Shown one piece after another: positions 43,336 through 55,500 of a stretch of DNA of 64,000 nt. Location of the stretch: contig NC_133910.1 in the NCBI RefSeq assembly GCF_964199755.1, positions 13,896,711 through 13,960,710 of the forward strand, read 5' to 3'. The stretch comes from Larus michahellis. Lineage: Eukaryota; Chordata; Aves; Charadriiformes; Laridae. The position numbers were made by a program, and so were the translations under genes. Below the pieces are notes generated by a model. The model did not search any database. It was not told the origin of the DNA and saw nothing but the letters and a program-made list of their open reading frames with translations. Each line of letters starts with the position of its first letter. Within the stretch, counting starts at the first letter, position 1.

Positions 43336-44174
43336 AGCCCTTGTTTCCAGCCTCTGGTCTCTAAAGGCAAAACGAGGAAGTATTGCACATCCGAACCGAA
43401 ATAACAGCAATCACGGAGCCGCCCCGGGCTGGGGCATCACACCGTGCCCTGCTGCGATTTTACACTTTCAAGGACATTTTCATTTGCAGGGAGGTTGGGA
43501 GGGCGACTTCATCACTCTTCATCCACTTCCCAAAGAAACGGTATAATTGATCTACTATTGAAATTGGAGGATGGGGCTGGGAGACTCGTGCTCTGCCTCT
43601 CCCGACGCTGGCCGGCCACTGTGTGTGCTGGCCATGACTGGGGGTTTCCCTAACCTTTTCCCAGCCTCCCCACAAATCAGGAGGATGAAACCTTCCAAAC
43701 GTGACATTTAGAAACCAAACCTCTGCCATCAATAGATAAACCTGAGGATTTTGCTGTGCCACGTGCAATAAAAGACTCTGAGACTCGACTAACCACCGGG
43801 CTCGGCTCACCCTCCCCAGCTGAGCACCACGAGCGTCCTCCAGGTACGCAGGCTACATCTCCAGGCTGCAGATTTATTTGTGGGACAAAACCCCTCCTCG
43901 CACCCGGCGTGGTGGCGACGCCTTCGAAGCACCGGGTGCAGCATGCGGTGCGGGGGGCTCTGGGGAAGGGGTTAACGGGTGGGCAGAGGCAGCGCTGGGG
44001 AGTTGCTAGGAGACTGGGGGCTTTGGGATGCTGGATGTGATGCTCAGCCAATGGAGTCCTCCTCTGAGGAGTAAATCTGCTAATTTGGGTTTCATTGATT
44101 GCCGGGGGTTAGGGGTGGATGTGGGTACGGCTGAGCAGGGCTGACCCCCCTCCTCCCAGCCCCAGACCGATGCT

Positions 44175-44310
44175 TTCCCATCCTGCTCCTGCAGTTCCAA
44201 TTAAACCGCTGAATTAATCTCTTGCAATAAACTTGGCCGCTGTTGCAGTTTGCATTGGGATTCATAATCACTTTTCCTGCAAATATAACAATTAAACAGA
44301 GAGGTCTCGG
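44175..44310. promoter_or_regulatory. TAAT/ATTA-rich element, candidate enhancer
   Basis: AATTAA motifs at about 44200, 44213 and 44291, with AACAATTAAA and TTCATAATCAC nearby, packed in about 130 bases. This density of homeodomain- and SOX-type cores is unusual for the surrounding GC-rich DNA. No conservation data were available. Confidence 0.3.
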
Positions 44311-47300
44311 TAGCTGGGGAGGGGAAACTGGGGCTCCCCCAGGCTGCCAGGACTGGGGTGCCCAGCTGCCCACCGGTGTTAGTTTTTACCAGCCGAAAGC
44401 CCTTTCGGGGGGCTGCCGCGGGCGAGGGAGCTGGGGGAGGCACCACCACCTCCCGCTCACCTGCATATGCTCCTCCAGATGGCCCGGGCTGCTGCTCTTC
44501 ATGCGGGAAAAGGTTTTAAATTAAAATCTTGCCTGGGTTTTTTTGGAGGTTTTTCTGGCTGGTTTCCCCCCCCGCCCCCCCTCCCCGTCTCTCTCCGGAG
44601 CTCCAGCCCATTTGCCATCATTAGGTATAGATGGAGCCAGCAGCACGGTGGAGCGGAGGTGCGGGGAGGGCCTGCAGGCACAGAGCGGGGCTCGGTGGGG
44701 GTCCCCAGCCGGGGTCCTGCCCCGCAGAGGTGGCCGTGCACCCCCTTTCAGGCGGGGGGCAGCCCCTGCTCTCCGCAGCCCTCCTTGGCTGCTGGGAAGC
44801 TGAACCGCTCCTCTCTGCAGAGCCCCCGCCGAGCCCCGCCGCCAGACCCTCTCCTCAGCCCCGGTGTCCCCCTCTGCCACCGTCCCCTGCCCCGCCGGAG
44901 GGGCAGGAGGGCTCCCTCAGGTGCCCGGTGCTCTGGACACCCATCCCAGCAGGATCTGATCTGGCTCTGCTCCGATCCGGCCCCTTTTCCCACCCAGCAC
45001 CATCCCCCACACCAAGAGTTTAGCTCCTGGCTTCACAGGGATGGATTGGGATGGGATGGGTGGGATGGGAAGGGGGACACACAGCCTCCCTGCTGTGCCC
45101 CAAGTCTGGCAGAGGAGCGAGACCCACGCAGGGGCAGGATCCGGCCCCTCCAGGGACTCCGGGATGCCAACTTTTCACAGAAACAGCGGATTACAGCGCA
45201 TCAGCTCCAATCGATACTCTGCCACGGCTGAAAGCAAAGGGAAAAGGGGAACAAAAAGAGGTTTCTCAGTTGTGGAGGATTTGGGGGTTTTGTTGTGTTT
45301 GGAGGGAGATAAAAAAAGCCTGAGAAAGGGCAGGGCAGGAGGGGCTGCGGGGGACACAGCAGCTCCCCCCAACCGGGGCACCACTGCGGGGTGGGACCCT
45401 CCAAAACACATGTGCATGCGGTGCCAGGGAGAGCACGTGGGCATGGGGTGGGCACGGGGTGGGCATGGGGTGCCCCACCTCCACCCGGCACAGGGGGGTT
45501 GACTCCTTCCTCCCCGGATCAGGGCATCCGCAGCAAAACCTTCCTGGCTCCGGCCGCCCCAGGGGTTTGGCAGAGAGAAGGGAGGTGATGAGATGCTCAG
45601 CCCTTGGTCCGTCCTGGAGACCCAAAGGTCTTGCCTGGGGCTGAGCAGAAGAGATGCCCCAGGACCTGGTGCCACCACTTTTGGCTGCAGCCCAAGGCCT
45701 CTTTGCAGGTAGTTTGTCTCATTGTCTGAGCTATCGATTCCTCCCAGGGAAAGAAAAGGCCCTGGCACAGCGGTGTCGCCAGATGATGGACAGAGCGCTC
45801 TGCCCTTCCGAGAGAAGCTCTCTCCCCGCAGCCGAGACAGCCCTTCCCCATGGGATGGAGGGGACAGGGGAGCCTGCTCAGAGCAGTGACGGCGACAGGA
45901 GCCGGGGGGCACCGTGGCTGCCCCTCTCCTACGCAGGGACCCCCCGACAGCCAAACTCACAGCAGGGAGAGCACCCAGAGGGGACCCGGCACGTTTTTGT
46001 GTCACCCTGGGCCAGTGGCCTGGCGGAGGACTGGCCGGGCATCGCAGCGCTCTCCCTGCGGCTGCTTGGGATGAGGCTCACGCGCCTCCTCTGCATTCCG
46101 TGCTCTTGCCGGCGCAGGGGCGAAGAGCTTTGAAGGAGCTGCCCTTTCATTATTAATATGATGATGATGTCTGACGCCGGGTGTGCGCAGCGACGGCTCT
46201 CTGCCTCCGGTGGCACCCTGCCAAGAAAAGCACACGCCGCTCCTCGGGGAAGGGTCGGTGTGTCCCCCCTCCTCCATCAGCCTTTCCCCCATCCCCAGCA
46301 CCGCTCCACATCTCGGATGGTAAAGAACGAAGCGGTTCTGCCCCACACAGCCCCTCGCTGGGTTGGACCCATGGGAGACCTGTCCACCCACCAGCTCTGG
46401 CCCCGTGATATCCTGGGGTTGCCGGCCAAGTGCTGGCTGAACAGAACGAGGTGGGTAAAGTGCCACCAAAACCTGTCTCACGGTGTCCTACTCCCCAGAG
46501 GGTCCCATCCCGCAGGGGGCACGGAGCCAAGCTGTGCCCACACCCTGCCTGCCACCACCGCTGCAACTCTGCCCACTGTCTTGGACCACAAAATAGAAAA
46601 TAGCACCTGAAACTAAAAAAAGAAGACTCATTTTAGTGCATGGGTCTCATCCCATGTTGTTTCAGTTGTTTTCTGCCCCCAGGCCAAGCCGGGACGCCCA
46701 GGCAGCATGGGCAGAGCTGGCTCAGGGAGGGGAAACTGCCGCAGAGGCCTGCTGGCATCTTCACATCAAACATCTCTCCCGTTTCTGCCCTCGGGCCACA
46801 GCCTGAGACATGAATCATCCCCTCCGTCTGCCTATCGATCTGGGCCAGGCTGCTGGCAGAAACCCCCTCCCCACCAGCCAAGCTGCCGTCAGCCCACAGG
46901 GAGTCCCGTGTCTGACGATGCCCGGCCTCAGTGTGTGCGCAGGTCCTGGGGGTGCACGGCTGCGCCCCGAGCACCCCATCCCTCCCAGCACAGCCCATGG
47001 GGCTGGATCTGGGGGTGGCGGGGCTGGAGCCACGGGGTTCAGCTGTCCGGGGACACCCCTTCCCATGTCCCCAGCACCACAGCTCCAGCCATACCCCGTG
47101 ATGGGTAACGCAAGGTGACACGGCTCGGCGTGAGTCAGTGATGAGCTGGGCCAGCATCCCCACCGGCCCCTGGCCCGCCTGAGTGGCGAGCACGGGCAGG
47201 GCTCACCCTGAGCATCGCTGGGGCTCCCAGAAACACGCCCCCCCTCCGCCAGGCAGGCACCCTGCCACGGCTCAGAGAGCCACGCACCCGCCGGGACATC

Positions 47301-47940
47301 AGGAATGGCGCTGGGACCCACCGAGCCGGACCCTTCACCCGCCCCCTCATGGGCACCCCCGTGTCGGGGTGCAGCAGGAGCATCCCAGCCCCACGCGCGC
47401 CCCCCTGCCCAGCCGGCTCCCGAGCATCCCATCCCGCACCAGCCCCCAGGACTCAGTGCGGGTTATGTCAAGGTATGTTGGATTGCAAATTAGACGTCAG
47501 CCCGCTGCGCGGTCCCGGCTCCATCTGCAGAAAATTAGTTGCTGGACTTGGAGAGTGTCCAGTTGTGCAGCTCGGCGTGCCTAACACCCAGGGCTGACAA
47601 GCCACTGAATCACTCCTCCCTGCGCTGCCAGGCCACATGAAGCCAAGATACATTTCTTTTTAATGATAAGTTTTTATTGTTTGAAGTTCAGCTAAAACAG
47701 CTTTCCGGGTGCCCGCGGCCTCCTGCTTCCAGAACGGCCGAGTGGTGTGGGGACGGAGCCCAGCTGGTGCGGGCACGCCAAACATCCCACCGCTGCAACG
47801 AGTTGGACGGTCTCAGCTGTGAGGGGAAGTCCTTGAAAACGGTCTGTGGGGAAGGAGCTGGGCTGCCAGCCACGAGCATCGCCCGCTCAACCCACACAAC
47901 ATCGCCGCAGCCAAAGGCAGGATTTACACCTGGCTGGCAG

Positions 47941-47966
47941 ACAACACACACACATACACACACACG
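47941..47966. repeat. (CA)n microsatellite
   Basis: About a dozen CA dinucleotides with one AT interruption. Confidence 0.85.
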
Positions 47967-48899
47967 CGGGTACCGGCCGCTCAAGCACATGGCTGTGCTT
48001 CCCTCCCCGCCCCACAGAGCCCTTCGGCACCGTTTGCCAGCCCAGCATGCACCACACTTCCCAAAAAGGGCTGCATGTCCTGCAGAGAAGCCGCTTGGAG
48101 CCCTGGCCCCCAGCACACACAACCTGTCACCCCTGCGCCTTGTCTGCCACCGCAGGGAGGCAGCCCCCACCCCAGTGAAGCCCCACGGGAGCTGCTGGGG
48201 GGTCCCAACTGGGGCTGAGCCCCAAGGACAGAGACCCGGGGGGTTCAGAGAGCAACCCCCAGCCCTGTTGTGCCTCCTGTCCAGGGCACAGCTCCCACGC
48301 CGCAGGAGAAGTGTGCAGGGGGGCTGCAGGACGCCCCCCAGGAGGTTTCCCAGGGGCTTCTTGGCATCGAGACAGAAACCAGCCTCCCCCCAGCCGGATT
48401 AATGCAGGGCTGAGCCGTCGCTGCTCTCACGATGCTCCTCCGAACCTCTTAGCAACGCTCCTGCCCGCAGGTCAGACAACCGGCAAATAAAAGATTTAAG
48501 CGAGGTGCCGCAAAGGTACGGTAAAGAAAACCACATCCCGGCCCGGAGAGGTGGCGGTAAATCAGGCCGGGGAGGGACTCCTGCGCGGGAGCCGGCAGCA
48601 CGCAGGGCCAGCACCGCTGCTTTGGGCTGAGAACACTGGGGTTTGGGCAAGTGGTGCTCCAGTGGGCATCGGTGTGACCCTGTGTGCTGGGGGGCCCGGC
48701 CACTGCCTCCCCCCAGCCAGCACCAGCTTTCCACCGTGCACTGGGTTTTGCTAAGAGGCCCCCAGCACTTTGGCTACCCCTGGGCACACAGGTTTGGGGG
48801 GGGCGAGGGGGACGATGCCAATGCCCCCCCTCCTCTCTGCCCATCCCTGCCCACTGGTGGGACTGAGCGCCGTCAGCATGGGGTGCGGAAATGGGGACC

Positions 48900-49430
48900 G
48901 TAGCGTGGGAAAGGGGGCGAGCCCCCCACCTGACCCCCGGCCCCCTGTAACACCCCTGGCCCCGCTGGCCCCAGCCCCCGCCTTACCTGCTGCGGCTCCT
49001 CCAGCTGTGCCGCCACATCTGGGCAGCTGCGGAGCCCAGGGGCGGGAGCGGTGGGGGGGGCGCGGATCCGAAATGCCTCCGGAGCCGCTGGGGCGGCCGC
49101 GGGGGGCGCTCGGGGCAGTGCTGGGGGCGGGCAGGGAGAGCCCCCGGGGCGTCGCCGGGCGGCGTCCCCGGAGCGGGGCCGGGGGAGCCCCGGGGGGAGC
49201 GGGGCGGGCGGGGAGGGAAGATCCACCCCCGTGTCCGTGCCCGTGTCCTCCCTCCCTTCCTCCCTCCCTCCTCCTCCTCCTCCGCCGCCGCCGCCGCCGC
49301 CGCCCGTGCTCCCGCCGCCGCCAGCCGGGCAGCGCGGGCGGGCCGGGGGCTGCGCTGCCGGGTGGGGGGGGTCCCGCAAGGGCTTGGGGGGGGAAGGTCT
49401 GGGCACTTGGGCTGGAAGTTGGCGGCACGA
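48900..49430. promoter_or_regulatory. FIBCD1: CpG island and promoter of FIBCD1
   Basis: A dense CpG and GC tract directly upstream of the FIBCD1 ATG, including a polypyrimidine (CCT)n/(CCG)n block at 49250-49322. No TATA box is seen near the start. The minus strand carries a strong splice donor (CAG/GTAAGG at 48985-48987), suggesting possible divergent transcription. Confidence 0.6.
49250..49322. repeat. (CCT)n followed by (CCG)n
   Basis: A CTCC/CCT run passes into about eight CCG triplets, in the probable FIBCD1 5' UTR or core promoter. Triplet runs in GC-rich 5' UTRs are often length-polymorphic. Confidence 0.85.
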
Positions 49431-49501
49431 TGGGGAACGAGCGCTGGAAAACCATGGGAGGAGCCTCGCAACTTGAGGACGGGCAGCAGGAGAAATCGCA
49501 G
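49430..49501 (+). CDS. FIBCD1: FIBCD1 coding exon 1
   Basis: Cytoplasmic N-terminus, 24 codons [23 protein letters not shown], ending CAG/GTACGG in phase 0. It matches human [17 protein letters not shown] as recalled. Confidence 0.95.
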
Positions 49502-52500
49502 GTACGGCGCGGGGCGGGGGGGCAACGGGGGGCAGAGGGACAGGGGCCAGACCGGGGGTCCCCGGAGCCCCCACCGTTCCCCCCCCAGCGAGCTTGCGAG
49601 CTTTTCTCCCGGTGCAGCTCGGCGGGGTGAGCCGCTGCTTCTCCCCCCAGGGCTGCCTCCCCTCACCGCCCCGACACCCCCCCACCAATTATTGAGTTTA
49701 TTCATTTGCAGCCAATGTCCCCTCACCCCCCGGCGCCGCGGCTGCCCCTCGGCCGGGCAGCGGGCGATGCTCCGGGGCTGCCCCACACGCCTCTCCTGAA
49801 CGGCTGCACGTTTCAAACTGCTTAAATAACCCCGCACAGGGGATTTTGCACCTCGGCTCCTGCTGCAGCCGGAGCCATCCCTGGTTTCGGGGGCTCCTGG
49901 CCGTCTGGCCCTCTCTCAACCTCCAGGAGCCCCCCCGGTTTTTTGGGGAGAGGCCGGCGTTGCGGCGGGGTGCGGCGAAGCGCGGGGGGCCCGGCACGTG
50001 CCGGAGCCTGTTTGCACAGCCCGCCGCACGTGCGCCAGCCCCGGCCTCCAGCCGGCCAGGGTGCCGGAGCGGGGGAGGGAGCGCAGGCACGGCACCCAGC
50101 GAGCGGGCAGGACTGGGCACGGCACCCAGAGAGCGGGCAGGACTGGGCATGGCACCCAGCGAGCGGGCAGGACTGGGCACGGCACCCAGAGAGCGGGCAG
50201 GACTGGGCATGGCACCCAGCGAGCGGGCAGGACTGGGCATGGCACCCAGAGAGCGGGCAGGACTGGGCATGGCACCCAGCGCGCACACGGGACAGGGCAC
50301 GGCACCCAGCGCGCAGGCAGGGCCACCGTGTGCCGCGCAGTGGTGCACCCTGGGCGCGGGCAGGGCGGGAAGGGGTGCGGAGTGTGGGCAAACGTGCCTG
50401 GGGAGAGCTGGGGGGAAAGCGAGTCTCCGACGGAACCTGCGAGACGAGGGAAGGAGCCGGCAGTGCCAGCTCTCCCTCCGCAGCCATGAGACTCACTTGC
50501 CCCCAAGTCTGCCACTTCCCCGTCACCCTTCCACCCGCAGTGATGCGGGAAAGGGACTTCTGTCTGACTTCTCCCTTCTGCACACCCTTCTCTGAGCCCT
50601 CTTCTGCCCGCTCAGCTCCCTCGCCTCGCTGGAGAGGGGCTGCCTCAGACCCCCCCCCGAGAGATAAACCTCGCTCTCCTCTCCCGGTGCCGGCAGCGCT
50701 GCCTCCCCGGTGCGCAGCCCCTCCACGCAGGCGACCGATGGTTTGCAAAGGGGGCACAGAGTTTGTGCTGCAGCCGGTGATGGGCTCCCGGCTCCCATAA
50801 GCTCCGGTGGAAACCCATCCCAGCCTGCGTGCCTGCTCACCCACAGACCTGGCTCCGGTGCGTTCCCCAGCCATCTCCTCTCCCCGAGCCGCAAAGCGCC
50901 GTGCTGTAGGAGCGGCGGCAGGCAGGCTTTGGATGCCGGAGGAGAGCAGGTACCAGGAGCAGGATTCAGTTCATCTGCCTCCGTGCCTACGGGGAGTGAG
51001 CAAAGTGCGGCCTCAGGCTCCGGGAGGGCGCGGGGAGCGGCGGGATGCAGGGGGGGCATCTGGGGTACAGCCCTGCCCCCGGGGGAGCAGGGACGGGGGC
51101 TGCAGCCCTGCACAAAGCTGAGCAGAGCTGGGCAGGCAGGGAGGGCGCAGAGGGACAGGGACAGCGGAGCAGCGCAGGGCGAGCGGCAGGGATGAAAAAT
51201 GAGCTGCTTGAGCAGCTCTGGAGCGAGCAATGGCTTAGGCGGGGTATGGGACTGTCCCCTGCTTCCCTGAGGCTCTCTCGGGGCTGCATGGACCCCATCA
51301 GTAAGAAGGGGGTACCTGGACTAAAGTTTGCCCCAGCAGCTGAGCCTGGGCGATGCAAACCACGGTGTCCACCTGCCTCAGAAGCACCACCTGGGTCCTG
51401 GTTTGTAGCTGGCTGAGGGCACGGCTCAGGGGCAGAGCACCCAGGGCTGCCCACGATTGCTGCCCACCATCCAACAGCGCAGAGCTTGCCTGGTGAGCCG
51501 GCAAAGAGCCACGGCTTCGTCAGGAGCAGAGGGCATCTCCTCCCCAAAGAGCATCTCCCACGGCAGAGCTCAGCCTCTCCCACCACCACGCTCTGTCCAT
51601 GCTCCCCGGGGGCCTGCCCACCTCCGACTCTGCTCCAGCTGCCTCAGGGACAAGCTGGCTCTTATCCTTCCCTCCCCACAGGCTGCACCTGCTGGAGCTG
51701 CTGTCTCCCACGGCCAGCACAGCCGCTCGCCTGTCCAGCTGCCTGAGGAGGCTGGGGACGCCTGGGGGGGATGACGGGCACAGGGGCTGCAGGTACCCAC
51801 AGCCCTGGGGTGCAAAGTGGCCCACAGGCTGCTCATGTGGCATACCTGGGGCACCAAGGACCTGTCCACCATGGGGCATGATGGCCAAGCATGGAGCTAC
51901 TGCCTGAGCCAGCACACGGCACGGAGAGCCCGGCTCAGCTTTGTGCCCGGGATGTGACGGTGCCTCAGTTCCTGCCTGGGGCTCCCTCCCCAGCTCCAGA
52001 GTAGGTTTGCAAGTGAAGCTCCACTCATCCCGAGCACCTCCCAGCCTTGCAGCTTCTTCCCTCCTTAGGAAGGAGTGGTGTGGCGACATCAGGACATCCC
52101 ATGGAGGGGTTCCCAAGGGGACATCAATAACCGGGGCAGCTGCCACGTGGTCAACAGGGAGATGTCCTGCGGCTGCCTGAAAGCCTTGGCAAGAAGATCC
52201 AGGAGCCCGAGACCATGCAATGGAGGGCAAAACCCCCCGGAGCCACGAGGGCCGTGGCCATGGTGGGGCAGGAGCGTGTGGCAGAGGCGGCTGCAGGGCC
52301 CCATGCCGGGAGCTGGGCGAGCAGAGGCAGTGCTGCTGTGCTGGGGGGTTTGGGGGGACCCACACCCCAGTTTGGAGCATTGCTGGTGCCGCTGGCTGAG
52401 CGTTTCCCTCCTCTCCCCACTGCAGGTTGCCAGGTAACACAACCTGCCAGCAAAATGCCGTGGGACTCGTAAAGCTGCCACCGCTCGGGATCTCGCGGTC

Positions 52501-55500
52501 GCAAGCAGTGGGGGTCACTTGCGAAGGGGCTCGGCCCCCGGTTCCTGCCACAGTTCCTGGTGCCGGCAGGAGAGCAGCGATGCTGGGGCTCGAAGGCTGG
52601 AAAACAGCTGGATGCAGCTCCTGGGCAGAGCTGTGGGATTTTTGGTGTGTTAAAGTGCATTTGGGATTTTTGTGGCTGCGGGAAATGGAGCATCGGCCGT
52701 GCACAGCTCTGCTCCTGAGACCGCTACTGCTCAGACGGGTCCCTCGGCCATCGCAGCCCATCCGTGTGTCCCATCAGGCACGTTTTGAGCTGGGGACATC
52801 AGCGTGGTGGGGAGCAGCAGCGTGTGGGATGGGAGGACGTGGAGCCAGGGAGCCGAAGGTGCTGCGACAGCCAGGACAGCCACGGGGACACGCTCCCTGC
52901 TCACCCCACGTATCCCAAACCACTTGAGGCTGGCCTCCGGTCAGCAGCCGTCCCTCCTGTCACTTCTCCGCTCGCAGGGTGCCGAGGGGCCGGGTCGAGC
53001 GCAGGTCCTGGGTGTCTGCGTGAGGGTGTCAGTGATGGGCATCTCCCACCTCCATCTGCCACTGTCCTGCTGCTGCCGGGTGCCGCTTGTGCCCCCGAGC
53101 CGGGGCTCCGTGTCCACAAATGCTGGGTAAAGTCCTCGACCGTCTGCTTGATGAAAGCTCCCCTTATTGCCTTGGACGTCTCCTGTTAATGCACACCGCA
53201 GGGCTGGGCCTGGGGCTGCCTCATTACGGAGGTCCCCGCAGGGTGGCTTCCCATTCAGCCCCGCGCCGTTGCATCTCCAGCCTCGCTCTGTGGGCTGGGG
53301 AAGAAACCCGGAGCATCCCCCGTGGCTGATGGGGCATCCGTGGCCCCCTGGCCGGCCAGCCCTGCCGCAGCCGGGGTCACCTTAATGCAAATGGTTGCGG
53401 GAGCGTGAATGAAATGAAGGGTGCTTGAAGGAAGGTGTCACTCCAGATAGATGTGCACAGGAGGGGACAGGGCCTGGGAAATCTTTGCAGATGCAGCAAT
53501 TTTCCCCTCGTTTCTGGGGAAAGTAGTCTTTGTCTCTCCGAATCTGCAGTTTTCTGGCAGCCCTGCAATTCCTTGTGACAGCCGTGGACGGGGTCAGGGG
53601 AAAATCACAGCCTCTGTCCCGCAGGTGTAATGAGAAGGAGGGGGGTGGGACGGGGGGCTGATGGGGCTGGGTGACAGCTCGCTCCATCCACGCTGACGGC
53701 GCTGGCGCTTCTTGCTTTGCAAGGAGAAAAGGCTCCTGGTGCGCAGGGAGCAGGTCCTGCAGGCTGAGCCAACGCGTCCCTGTTGCGGCAGAGCTGCCGG
53801 AGTGGCTCAGGGGGGTCAAAGACCTTTCCCACAGCGACTCCCCCTCGCCGGGAGGCTCTGCGACGGGTCCGAGGGCTTTGGGAGCAGCTCTGCTCCCCTC
53901 CAGCAGGCAGCGAGGGCGCAAGGGGGACGGGGACGTGTGGCCCCCCGCAGCTGGGAGATGCCCTGTGCGGAGCAGGTCCCCACAGTGCTCAGGGCGACGT
54001 GGTCCCAGCACTGATCCACAGCCTCCCCTTGCTGCTGGGAAGAGCCCCTGCCTTCCCTCCCCTCCCTGCTTTCCCCACGGTCCCCGCTCCAGGGAACACA
54101 AGGGATGTCCCTTTTTTCCCTTTTTCTCCCTGTATTTGAGCCCAGGGCAGCAGGGAGCCCCGCACGCACCTCCCAGGGAGCCGGGGCTGCTCCGCCTGAG
54201 TATCACCGCCTTAAATAAAACATGCCAGCGGGAGCAGGCGGCCGCCGCACGTTCACTCTCTTTATTATTTCATACCTCCGGCTCCCAGGCGGGTTTAGCT
54301 GCTTTGCTTGCTGAGCGCTCGCCCATGGCCTCTGCGTCCCTGGCAGAACCGCAGGGCTCCCGGAGTCCCCGCATCCCCTCCTCTGCCACCACCCCCGTGT
54401 CCAACATCGCCTCCCTCATTGCTGGACCCCCCCAAAGCTCATGAGGGTTTGAACACACCTCTCGGATGAAGGGGAGCGGGATGGGTCCGTCCGAATGGGT
54501 CCCAACAGTGTCCGTCTCTGTCTGCAGAGGATGAGCTGCGGGTACATCCTGTGCACCGTCCTGCTCTCGGTGGCTGTCCTCCTGGCGGTGACGGTGACAG
54601 GGGCCATCCTCTTCATGAACCACTACCACACACCCGTCACCGAGTCGCCCCCCGTCATCAGCACCAACCCCGAGGAAGCCAACGCGCTGGTCACCATCGA
54701 GAAAGCCGACAGCTCCCGCATCAACATCTTCATCGACCCCAACTGCCCCGACGCGGCGGGCACCTTCGGGCGCCTGGAGGGGCTGCAGACGTCCCTGCTG
54801 CGCGCCATCACCGACCATGACGCCGAGGCCAAGGCCACCAAGAACCAGCAGAAGGCCCTGCTGGTCACGGTGGCGGACGAGGTGGCCAAGCTGCTGATGC
54901 ACGCCGTGCAGCTGCGCGCCGACTGCGACGGCCTCAAGAAGGGGCACAGCGCCATGGGGCAGGAGCTCAGCGCCCTGCAGGGAGAGCAGGGCAGGCTCAT
55001 CCAGGTGAGACAGGGCTGGGAGAGCCACATGGGGCTCCCTGGGGACAGAACCCCCCTGTCACGTCCCCAAGGGCATAGCTGCTCGTAGCCCCTGCCCACG
55101 GTGTCCAGGGGGGACCTCCAGCAGAAGGAGCCGAGGTTTAAGGCAGGTGCCTGGGAATCGCAAGTTAGGAAGCAAAACTTCAGCTCCAGCTCATCAGCCA
55201 TCTGCGTCTCGATGCCAAATGGCCCCGGTGCCAGCGAGCCGGCTGTGCAGCCTCCCACATGGGGGGTTTCCCGTCGCCAGGTCCAGTCTGGGGGCTCCGA
55301 GCTGAGCCGAGCACAGCACAGGACCATCCCAAGGGCGGTTCATGCAGCAACCAACCCCCCCCCCCCCTTATTTACAGTCCCAAAAATTTCTCAGCCGATG
55401 AGCTGTGTTGAAGTGCTCACCTGGGTCTGCCGGGGGTCTGCCGAGTGTTGTACCAAGACCCAGGGCATGGCTGGATGCTCAGCTCCGTGCCCATCCCTCC

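Larger units (their letters stand above)
36839..49429. other. Gene-free interval between divergent LAMC3 and FIBCD1
   Basis: 12.6 kb separate the two start codons, which face away from each other. I found no exon of a known gene. The interval contains CpG-rich sequence at both ends, a near-perfect inverted repeat (42206-42335), two microsatellites, and AT-rich TAAT-bearing islands at about 39460-39545, 41440-41700, 42950-43335, 44175-44310 and 47640-47700 that stand out from the GC-rich surroundings. Open frames such as 47677-48402 have no protein similarity I recognise. Confidence 0.6.

Noticed and set aside
50080-50330. Possible CRISPR-like array of 30-bp repeats
   Set aside because: Units abut directly without unique spacers, and the genome is eukaryotic.
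49822-50874. 350-codon minus-strand frame with a 10-residue [10 protein letters not shown]-type repeat
   Set aside because: It is the 30-bp minisatellite read in frame, inside FIBCD1 intron 1, with no conserved domain or promoter.
51520-52761. 413-codon minus-strand open frame in FIBCD1 intron 1
   Set aside because: No recognisable domain, low-complexity Ser/Pro/Gly composition, and overlapping frames open on the other strand as well.
54270-55028. 252-codon frame antisense to FIBCD1 exon 2
   Set aside because: A mirror of GC-biased codons in a conserved sense exon. Its sequence follows from the sense protein, so it was not called as a gene.
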